From: an uncultured Sphingorhabdus sp.
Lineage (GTDB): Bacteria > Pseudomonadota > Alphaproteobacteria > Sphingomonadales > Sphingomonadaceae
NCBI GenBank assembly: GCA_937873665.1
Contig: CALMYW010000232.1
Coordinates: 1-29,986 of the forward strand
DNA length: 29,986 nucleotides
Direction of reading: 5' to 3'
Shown: positions 24,138-29,986 of the stretch, piece by piece
Position numbering within the stretch: position 1 is the first letter of the stretch
Layout of the letters: every line of letters begins with the position of its first letter
Notes under the pieces: generated by a model
What the model was told of the DNA's origin: nothing
Seen by the model: only the letters and a program-made list of their open reading frames with translations
Database searches by the model: none
Position numbers and translations under genes: made by a program

Positions 24138-25484
24138 CTATTTGCCGGGCTTCTTGAGAGACTGATAGGCTAGCCGCTGCGAGATTCCAGGTAAGTCCTG
24201 CATTCCGCGCGATCCGCCCAGACGCTGAATCATGCCAATGAAGTAGAGATCGTTCTCGGGATCGATCCAGAACCACGTTCCGGCCGCTCCGCCCCAGCTG
24301 AGGGTCCCCTTGCCAACGGGAAGGCTGGCAAGCTTAGGATCCTTGACCACCATGAAATCGAGGCCGAAGCCGACCCCCGGCCCAAACCGGAAAGCAGTGG
24401 TTCCCATCGCGGTGACAAGGCCATTGTCGGGCTGGACTCCGGCAGGGATGACATCGCGCCCCATCAGGTCGACTGTTTCCTTGCGCAGCAGCCGCACGCC
24501 GCCCAGTCGCCCGCCATTCAGGATCATCTGGCAGAACTTGCCATAGTCAGCAGCAGTCGAAACGAGGCCGCCACCACCCGATTGCTGGCGATTGGGGTCG
24601 GTGAAATTGCCGAGTTGCGGAGCGAAACCTGGCGGGATTGGCACGAGCTTGCCATCCGCCGGATTGAGGCCGTAGAGCTCGGCAAAGCGGCCGACCTTGT
24701 CTGCCGGCACATAGAAACCGGTGTCCTTCATCCCAAGCGGGACGAAGATCCGTTGCTGGAGGAAATCAGAGAACTTCTGTCCGGAGATCACCTCGACGAT
24801 CCGCGCCTGCAGATCGGTCGCGATCGAATAGGACCAGCCTTCACCGGGCTGGAACTTGAGCGGGATGGTTGCGACCTTGGCCGAGACTGCTGACAAGTCC
24901 TTGGAACCCGTCACCGCTTTGGCCCGGAATATGTCGTCGACCGCATTGCCGGGCATCAGGCCATAACCAAAGCCAGCGGTGTGGCTCATCAATTCGCGCA
25001 TCGTTGGAGGGCGGTTCACCGGAACCGTGATCGGATTGCCGTTCGCATCTACCCCGTTCAGGACACGCAGGTTTGCCATCTCGGGCAGGAACTTGGTGAT
25101 CGGATCGTCAAGCTTCCACTTGCCCTGGTCGTAAAGCATCATCATTGCCGTGCCGGTGATCGGCTTGGTCATCGAGAATATGCGGACGATGGTGTCGTTG
25201 TTCTGGGCAAGCCCTTTTGCCGGCACCGCCTGGCCGAACGATTTGAACGCTGCGACCTTGCCGTGACGGACCAACAGATAGGTCAGGCCCGGCACTTCGC
25301 CCCTGGCGACAGCACCTTCAAACTCCCGGTCGAGCGCCTGCAGGCCGGCCCGGTCAAAACCGGCCTGTTTCGGTGCCTCCATCTGGGATGATTGCCGCAA
25401 ACGGCTCGACCCCTGATCGGCGCTGAGCAAAGATGCACCGAGCAGCATTGCGGCAAGGATCGGCAGCGAATTTGCGCGGACCAT
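24138..25484 (-). CDS. Family VIII serine esterase (EstB / class C beta-lactamase-like)
   Basis: A 448-residue penicillin-binding-protein-fold hydrolase. S104-M-T-K107 is the SxxK nucleophile motif, Y219 (GWSYS) is the second-site Tyr, and SWGGAAGTWFW stands where beta-lactamases have KTG; this W-G-G combination is typical of EstB-type carboxylesterases. The N-terminus (about 24 residues, ILAAMLLGASLLSADQ) looks like a Sec signal peptide. The open frame extends 22 codons upstream into the TonB receptor gene, but the ATG at 25484 with GGAGAAG fits the signal and is 20 bp behind the receptor stop. It likely cleaves esters of the imported substrate in the periplasm. Beta-lactamase activity is less likely but possible. 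Confidence 0.9.
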   Translation of the reverse strand: MVRANSLPILAAMLLGASLLSADQGSSRLRQSSQMEAPKQAGFDRAGLQALDREFEGAVARGEVPGLTYLLVRHGKVAAFKSFGQAVPAKGLAQNNDTIVRIFSMTKPITGTAMMMLYDQGKWKLDDPITKFLPEMANLRVLNGVDANGNPITVPVNRPPTMRELMSHTAGFGYGLMPGNAVDDIFRAKAVTGSKDLSAVSAKVATIPLKFQPGEGWSYSIATDLQARIVEVISGQKFSDFLQQRIFVPLGMKDTGFYVPADKVGRFAELYGLNPADGKLVPIPPGFAPQLGNFTDPNRQQSGGGGLVSTAADYGKFCQMILNGGRLGGVRLLRKETVDLMGRDVIPAGVQPDNGLVTAMGTTAFRFGPGVGFGLDFMVVKDPKLASLPVGKGTLSWGGAAGTWFWIDPENDLYFIGMIQRLGGSRGMQDLPGISQRLAYQSLKKPGK

Positions 25485-25503
25485 GTCTTTCTTCTCCGCC
25501 CGG

Positions 25504-27819
25504 TCAGAAGTGGAATCGGGCCGTGACCCCGTAAGTCCGCTCATCGCCAAGCTGACCCGTCAGCAGGCCGGCGCTCCCGACCCCGACTGCGATGTCAGAG
25601 AAGTACTGTTTGTCGAACAGGTTCTTGACCCAGAACGACAGGTCCAGCCGGCGGTTCTGCGCTCGAATCCCCAGCCGGGCATTGGCGAGATGAAGCGGGG
25701 GCAGAACGGTAGCAGCCGAGTACCCACCGTTGTTGACGCTCGAGCGATAGCTGTAATCGAAGCCCAGATAGACTTCCGAAGGAGCGTCGAACACCGAAAC
25801 AGCCTGCTTGGCCTCGCCCCCGAATGAAGCGCTCCATTTCGGAATGCCGGCAATCGGATAGCCCGACAGATCGCAGGTGTTGAAGTTGCTCAGCTCAAGC
25901 GGACAGGCGCTCGCCGGGTAGGAGACCAGCTTCGCGTCGCTATAGGCAAGTGCACCATAGACCGAGAAATTGTCCGACAGCGTGCCGCGCATATCGATCT
26001 CGAATCCCTTCGAGCGGACCTTGGGCACGTTCGAGAGATAAACCACCGCCAGCCGCGTCGGGTCGGCCACGGTAGCCTGGTAGTTGCGGTCGTTCTGCAG
26101 GAACGCCGCGACGTTGAAGATCAGCCGGTTGTCGAGCAGGCTGCTCTTCAGGCCAATTTCATAGGCATCGATCGATTCCGGTGCGACGACCGGACTGATA
26201 CCGCTGGCGAGCTGGGTCAGGTTAAGCCCGCCCGAGCGGTTGCCCCGCGAATAGCCAGCATAGATCATGACATCGGGGCTGACCTTGTAGGAAATGTTCG
26301 CCGAGCCCGAGACCTTGCCGACCTTGCTTTGAACATCGAAAGTTCCGCTTGAAGCGAAGGCCGCCCGCAGCGGTGCAAAGGCGGCTAGCGGACCCGCAAG
26401 CGGCAATCCGCCCGAGGCTACGGCCGAGTAATGGCCTCGCTTGTTGTCGTGCGAATAGCGCAGCCCGCCGGTCAGGCTCAGCGCATCGGTCAGGTGCAGA
26501 GTCGCCTGACCATAAGCGGCAAGGCTGGTGGTGTGATAGCGGTTGGTGTCAACCTTGCTGACCCCGTTCAGGATCAAGGCAGGCAGCGCCTGACTAATCA
26601 GCAGCTGGGTTGCGGCCGAACCGTAACTAACGGTCAGGTCCTGGTTGATCGTTTCGTCATAGAAGAACAGACCTGCGACATAGTCGATCTTCCCGCCTCC
26701 ATTCGACGCGATCCGCAATTCCTGGCTGTACTGGTCCTGCCGGTCGGCGTTGTCGGCCACAGCAAAGGAGCTAAGCGGGGTGAAATCCAGATCGATTGTC
26801 GGCGTCCAGTTCCAGAAGCGCCATGCCGATACCGAAGTCAGCGTAGCCCCCGGCAGCTCGACATCGATCTGGGCAGAGACGCCGCCGCTTTCGTTGCTCA
26901 GGGTAATCGCGCGATCATTGACTGTGACGCGGGCGAAGGGATCGATCACCGGGGTAAAGCCGAACAGTCCGGCAATTGTCCGGAAGTTCTTGCCATTGGC
27001 AGGAGACACGATGTCAGCCAGCACCTGCGCGCAGCAATCCTGCTGCTGCTTGCCATAGTCACCGATCAGTCTGACGGATACCGTGGAACTGGGCTGAAAC
27101 AGCAGCTGCCCGCGCAGCAAGTAGCTGTCGCGATTGTTCTGCTTCTTGCCGGTGAACTGGTTGGTCAGCGTGCCATCGCGGCTGGTGACTGATCCGGACA
27201 GGCGTACGGCCAGGACATCATCGACCAGTGGCACGTTGACCGCCGCCTTGCCCTGCAGGAAGCCCAGATTGCCCACCGTCATTTCAGCGTTCACTTCGGC
27301 TTTGAACTTGGGCTTGGCCGTCGTTACGCTGACCGCACCGGCGGTGGTGTTCTTGCCATAGAGCGTCCCTTGCGGTCCGCGCAGAACCTCGATGCGTTCA
27401 ATGTCGATCAGGTCGAAGGCAGCAGTACCGGGCCGGTTATAGTAGACCTGGTCGATGTAGAAGCCGACCCCTGGGTCGAGCCCGTCGCTAGCGATCGCGA
27501 TATTGTTGCCAAGCCCGCGAATGTTAAGATTAGTGTTGCGCGGATTGTAGGCCTGGAAGCTGAGGCTCGGCGCGAGCTTTGACAGATCGGCCACGCTGGT
27601 GGTGTTGGTCTTCGTCAGCAGGTCTCCGCCGAGCACGGTAAGCGCGACCGGAACGTCCTGCGCGCGCTCATCGCGGTGACGAGCGGTGACCACGATTTCC
27701 TCGACCCCGTTTGTGGCGGCTCCCTCCTCAGCTTCCTGCGCAAGGGCCGGACTCGCAGTCATGACCAGGATCGCCAGACCCGAAACGGTGCAGAAACCTG
27801 CGGAACGAAGACGCCTCAT
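25504..27819 (-). CDS. TonB-dependent outer-membrane receptor 2
   Basis: A 771-residue receptor with a signal peptide (residues 1-28, ending ASPALAQ), the TonB-box-like EEIVVTARHRDERAQDVPVALTVL, a plug with LRGPQGTLYGKNTTAGAV, and a barrel ending in TYGVTARFHF with a terminal Phe. It differs clearly from receptor 1 in sequence and length, so the two may take different ligands. AGGAGG lies six bases before the ATG. It is the first gene of a unit with two esterases and a DUF1254 protein. It is divergent from the tandem TetR gene across 261 bp holding palindromes, so repression by that TetR protein is likely. Confidence 0.93.
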   Translation of the reverse strand: MRRLRSAGFCTVSGLAILVMTASPALAQEAEEGAATNGVEEIVVTARHRDERAQDVPVALTVLGGDLLTKTNTTSVADLSKLAPSLSFQAYNPRNTNLNIRGLGNNIAIASDGLDPGVGFYIDQVYYNRPGTAAFDLIDIERIEVLRGPQGTLYGKNTTAGAVSVTTAKPKFKAEVNAEMTVGNLGFLQGKAAVNVPLVDDVLAVRLSGSVTSRDGTLTNQFTGKKQNNRDSYLLRGQLLFQPSSTVSVRLIGDYGKQQQDCCAQVLADIVSPANGKNFRTIAGLFGFTPVIDPFARVTVNDRAITLSNESGGVSAQIDVELPGATLTSVSAWRFWNWTPTIDLDFTPLSSFAVADNADRQDQYSQELRIASNGGGKIDYVAGLFFYDETINQDLTVSYGSAATQLLISQALPALILNGVSKVDTNRYHTTSLAAYGQATLHLTDALSLTGGLRYSHDNKRGHYSAVASGGLPLAGPLAAFAPLRAAFASSGTFDVQSKVGKVSGSANISYKVSPDVMIYAGYSRGNRSGGLNLTQLASGISPVVAPESIDAYEIGLKSSLLDNRLIFNVAAFLQNDRNYQATVADPTRLAVVYLSNVPKVRSKGFEIDMRGTLSDNFSVYGALAYSDAKLVSYPASACPLELSNFNTCDLSGYPIAGIPKWSASFGGEAKQAVSVFDAPSEVYLGFDYSYRSSVNNGGYSAATVLPPLHLANARLGIRAQNRRLDLSFWVKNLFDKQYFSDIAVGVGSAGLLTGQLGDERTYGVTARFHF

Positions 27820-27843
27820 ATACCCCTCCTGACAGCGCCGACT

Positions 27844-27890
27844 CTATGGTCGGATTTGACATATGAGTGTCTCGATACACCCTATGGTCG
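27844..27890. promoter_or_regulatory. Paired CTATGGTCG repeats around a near-palindrome, TonB receptor 2 promoter
   Basis: CTATGGTCG occurs at 27844-27852 and again at 27882-27890. Between them GTGTCTCGATACAC (27867-27880) is a palindrome with one mismatched pair, and GATTTGACA (27853-27861) repeats half of the perfect palindrome at 27997-28013. All lie 25-72 bp upstream of the TonB receptor 2 ATG, as expected for an operator array. Confidence 0.45.
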
Positions 27891-27996
27891 ATGACGCAAG
27901 GTGAAATTTACAAATGCGTATCCATAGTCTCTCATCTGAAAAATTCTGCTGGAGCAGCAAGCGTTTCGGATTGCGAGCCAAAGCGGGATGGTCTAG

Positions 27997-28013
27997 CTGA
28001 TTTGACAAATCAG
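27997..28013. promoter_or_regulatory. 17-bp perfect palindrome, candidate TetR operator
   Basis: CTGATTTGACAAATCAG is an 8-bp perfect inverted repeat around one base, 67 bp before the TTG start of the tandem TetR gene and about 180 bp from the TonB receptor 2 start. The size and symmetry fit TetR-family operators. One half, GATTTGACA, recurs at 27853-27861 next to the receptor gene. Confidence 0.55.
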
Positions 28014-28080
28014 TTTCCACTCGTCTCATGTCCCCTCAATTTGCAGGCGCAGCCGGGTTCATCAGCGGAAGTTTCAGGAT

Positions 28081-29361
28081 TTGATTACCACCGACAATCA
28101 CAAAGCAGCCAAGCACAGCCGGCATGACCAGATCCTGGATTCTGCGGTGCTTCACCTGACCAATTTTGGCCTGGGTACCGCGACCCTGCCTGAGATTGCC
28201 GCTTGCATGGGCATGACCCGGTCCGCGCTCTACTATTATGCCAAGTCCAAGGAAGATTTGGTCTATCAGACTTACAAGCGGTCCTGTGATATTCTGGCCG
28301 AAGAGGCGGAGGCAGCAGCAAGCCTTGCAGGTTCGGCGCCCGATCGGCTGGAAGCGTTCATCACCAAAGTAACCTCGCGGCCAAATACCGATATCATTGC
28401 ATTCAATGAGCTGGGCGTTCTCTCAAGCGAACAGCAGGGCGCCGTGCTGGCTCAATACCAGCGTACTGTCGATGCATTGAGCACGGTAATCAGAATCGGA
28501 AAAGACAACGGCGAGTTCCGCCAGTTTGATGCGCAGATCGCTGCACATGCGATCATAAGCATCGTCCAATATCTGACATTGTTGAACAGATGGGCAGAGT
28601 CTGGGTCGGCCAGTGGGGCCCCAACCATGTCAAATAGACCTGCCGGACTGGTTGCCGGTATAGTCGACCTCTTGCTCAACGGCTGGGCGACCGATCGGTC
28701 TCGCGCAGTTCGGCTTGATTTGATCGATCTGACCCCGCTTTATGAGCTTCCACAGAGTGCCTTTGATCGCGATGGTCTGGCTCGAGCCAAGCGGGCTGAG
28801 ATCCTCACCACCGCCTCGCGAATGTTCAATCGCAGCGGAGTCAGCTCCACAACGCTTGATGAAATCGCGGCGGAACTGGGGGCGACCAAGCGAACCCTGT
28901 ACAACTATGTGGGTGACAAGCAGGCAATCCTTTCCGCCTGCCATGCTCGAGCAAGACGCGTAACATTGTATCTCTACGATCAGTATGCGGCAGCATTGGC
29001 CGCCGGCAAGGAACCGCTGGATGCGCATGTCAATCATGTGCGTAGCGCAGTTCTGGCCGTCTGCGACCCGCAGCTGGAACCGCTGAGGGTAGCGGTTGGC
29101 CTGCCGGAGATTCTCAGCACTGAACCAGAAGAATACCTCGAGTTCGCGCGTAACGTGACCGAGCAATGGTATGGCGCCCATGGCGCGCTCATGAGCGCAG
29201 ATCTGTTGCGTATGAGCGATCCAGACATGTTGGGCTTCGCCCACCTTGGCTCGATCAACTGGCTGGCCAAGGGGCTAGTCCAGATCAATCCGTCCGAACG
29301 CGTGCATGTCGTTTCAGAGGTAATCGATCTGCTGCGCCTTGGGCTGAAGCCCATCAGATAA
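28081..29361 (+). CDS. Tandem TetR-type regulator (two TetR units fused)
   Basis: A 426-residue protein made of two TetR repressor-like units. The first DNA-binding part covers about residues 13-61 (ATLPEIAACMGMTRSALYYY, KSKEDL), and the second is at about residues 238-285 (TTLDEIAAELGATKRTLYNY, GDKQAIL). Each is followed by a helical ligand-binding part. The start is TTG at 28081 with GGAAG nine bases upstream; the in-frame region back to the stop at 28003 has no other start, and the first HTH would be cut by the next Met. One chain could bind an operator without dimer formation. It is divergent from TonB receptor 2, so it probably controls that unit and itself. Confidence 0.9.
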   Translation: MITTDNHKAAKHSRHDQILDSAVLHLTNFGLGTATLPEIAACMGMTRSALYYYAKSKEDLVYQTYKRSCDILAEEAEAAASLAGSAPDRLEAFITKVTSRPNTDIIAFNELGVLSSEQQGAVLAQYQRTVDALSTVIRIGKDNGEFRQFDAQIAAHAIISIVQYLTLLNRWAESGSASGAPTMSNRPAGLVAGIVDLLLNGWATDRSRAVRLDLIDLTPLYELPQSAFDRDGLARAKRAEILTTASRMFNRSGVSSTTLDEIAAELGATKRTLYNYVGDKQAILSACHARARRVTLYLYDQYAAALAAGKEPLDAHVNHVRSAVLAVCDPQLEPLRVAVGLPEILSTEPEEYLEFARNVTEQWYGAHGALMSADLLRMSDPDMLGFAHLGSINWLAKGLVQINPSERVHVVSEVIDLLRLGLKPIR

Positions 29362-29744
29362 CCGGACAGATCGGGCCTGTAATCTCAACCCATTCGGGTG
29401 ATGATCTTGAGCAGCACGCTGAGCGGGATTGTTTGTTGACGCACTCTGTCCCGCGCTGGCGCGCTCCTGAGGGGGCGGCGTATTTTTGCTGACCCGCTGG
29501 CACTCTTGCCTCTCTCATTGCCGGACGCCCGCTGCCCCACAGGCCCGGGCGCAGGGCGTCCGACTGCTTCGCGCCGTTGCAAGGGTGCCGTCTTTGATGA
29601 TACCGCTGCGCGTGCGCAGCGGGTGATGAATCAGACTGCACTGCAACCATTCTCCAGCCCATTTTCGTGTTGATAATGGTGCAGGTAACTGACGTTTTTG
29701 TTGAATCTACTTTCAATTGAATTTCAATATTTTAGCTGGAGTGG
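29362..29744. other. Non-coding stretch between the TetR gene and the tRNA fragment
   Basis: I see no convincing gene here: the frames present are short, biased and unlike any known family. The stretch holds several inverted repeats (listed separately) and, near its right end, an AT-rich part with TTCAATTGAA (29712-29721, perfect palindrome) and two TTTCAAT copies, the kind of DNA where integrase or excisionase arm sites may lie. Confidence 0.5.
29492..29624. repeat. Nested inverted repeats, possible structured RNA or recombination site
   Basis: Several pairs fit inside one another: ACCCGCT (29492-29498) with AGCGGGT (29618-29624); GGCACTCTTGC (29499-29509) with GCAAGGGTGCC (29579-29589; 11 pairs, one G-U); CGGACGCCC (29522-29530) with GGGCGTCCG (29554-29562). 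A separate stem CCGCTGCGC-GT-GCGCAGCGG spans 29603-29622 and competes with the outermost pair. It might be a structured RNA, a terminator region of the TetR gene or part of a mobile-element end. I do not recognise a known family. Confidence 0.4.
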
Positions 29745-29766
29745 TCGAATCCTGTCTCCCCGACCA
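29745..29766 (+). other. tRNA 3'-end fragment (best fit tRNA-Pro), candidate att site
   Basis: Twenty-two bases from TCGAATCC to CCCCGACCA match positions 55-76 of a tRNA: T-loop, T-stem 3' side, acceptor 3' strand CTCCCCG, discriminator A and CCA. The 5' partner would be CGGGGAG; a tRNA that begins with paired C is typical of tRNA-Pro. The bases to the left do not complete the T-stem (they should read ACAGG but read GAGTG), so the tRNA itself is absent here. Such a duplicated 3' end is what integrases leave at the far end of an element inserted into a tRNA gene. The element would lie to the left, and its other end with the intact tRNA lies outside the window. Confidence 0.6.
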
Positions 29767-29853
29767 TTTTCCTTTTGCCGACCGGCTCTTTCAGCCGTGG
29801 ACAGCACGCAGCGCGATCTTGCGCCAGAGGCTGATTGCCGCAAGCTGCCTTCC

Positions 29854-29986
29854 ATGTTTGCCCGCCTGCCCCGCCTTGCCGCGCTTGCGCTTGTCGCGTT
29901 GTTTCTGGCGGCTGGAGCGTGGTTGCTCACCGCGCCAGTCAAGCCTGCGGCTGTGGCCAAGGGGGGGCAGTATACCGACATGCGGC
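29854..29986 (+). CDS. N-terminus of an unrecognised membrane or exported protein, partial
   Basis: From the ATG at 29854 the frame stays open to the window end (44 codons). It starts with MFARLPRLAALALVALFLAA and continues as GAWLLTAPVKP, which is one hydrophobic segment after two Arg: a membrane anchor or uncleaved signal. The following part ends in GGQYTDMR. A GTG at 29797 in the same frame is also possible, and no strong ribosome site is seen for either. It lies to the right of the tRNA fragment, so it probably belongs to the resident chromosome and not to the inserted element. The function is unknown. Confidence 0.4.
   Translation, partial: MFARLPRLAALALVALFLAAGAWLLTAPVKPAAVAKGGQYTDMR

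Noticed and set aside
29354..29716. A 120-codon minus-strand frame in the right-hand intergenic region
   Set aside because: No known family, odd composition, and it overlaps the inverted repeats and the tail of the TetR gene; treated as non-coding.
29670..29766. A complete tRNA gene at the right end
   Set aside because: Only the 3' 22 bases fit; the T-stem 5' side, anticodon arm and D arm are not present, so this is a fragment and not a gene.
1..29986. CRISPR arrays, insertion sequences and rRNA genes
   Set aside because: No regularly spaced repeats, transposase-like proteins or rRNA-like stretches were seen on either strand.

Overview
The window looks like DNA from a sphingomonad (alphaproteobacterium, order Sphingomonadales; Novosphingobium/Sphingobium-like). 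The reasons are the high GC coding style, two large TonB-dependent receptors of the sphingomonad catabolic type, a NodD/LinR-like LysR regulator, a DUF6118 gene behind a Ti-type relaxase tail, and dense packing of oxygenase and hydrolase genes. The assignment rests on gene content recognised by eye, not on a database search.

Layout. (a) 1-948, plus strand: the 3' end of a conjugative relaxase and a DUF6118 membrane protein, which is a transfer module. (b) 993-18185, minus strand: a 16-gene catabolic block read from right to left. The order is a GlcG/HbpS-like protein, CocE/NonD hydrolase, HsaA-like flavin monooxygenase, Baeyer-Villiger monooxygenase, SDR, type I extradiol dioxygenase, FAH-family hydrolase, MhpA-like aromatic hydroxylase, NmrA-like protein, two Rieske oxygenases, an NTF2/SnoaL-like protein, a TonB receptor, CoA-transferase subunits A and B, and a RutE-like nitroreductase. 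Many junctions overlap or are a few bases apart. (c) 18399-20668, minus: a LysR regulator, a second NTF2/SnoaL-like protein and a classical SDR. (d) 20778-27819, minus: an alpha/beta hydrolase without the nucleophile serine, then an import and ester-hydrolysis unit (TonB receptor, family VIII serine esterase, Tat-exported DUF1254 protein, Tat-exported HSL-type esterase). (e) 28081-29361, plus: a regulator made of two TetR units in tandem, divergent from the second TonB receptor. (f) 29362-29853: non-coding, with nested inverted repeats and, at 29745-29766, a 22-nt copy of a tRNA 3' end (best fit tRNA-Pro), followed by the start of an unrelated gene.

How it may work together (inference). A bulky, probably ester- or ether-substituted aromatic or polycyclic compound enters through the TonB receptors. 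Exported or periplasmic esterases trim it. Rieske monooxygenases demethylate or hydroxylate it, and the Baeyer-Villiger enzyme with the CocE hydrolase cuts a ketone into ester parts. The flavin hydroxylase, extradiol dioxygenase and FAH hydrolase then open the ring, and the CoA-transferase feeds central metabolism. The exact substrate cannot be read from the sequence. No ferredoxin, Rieske reductase, FMN reductase or thiolase is present here, so these must come from elsewhere.

The relaxase tail at one end and the tRNA 3' fragment at the other suggest that the whole cluster is cargo of an integrative element that inserted at a tRNA gene, with its right boundary inside this window.
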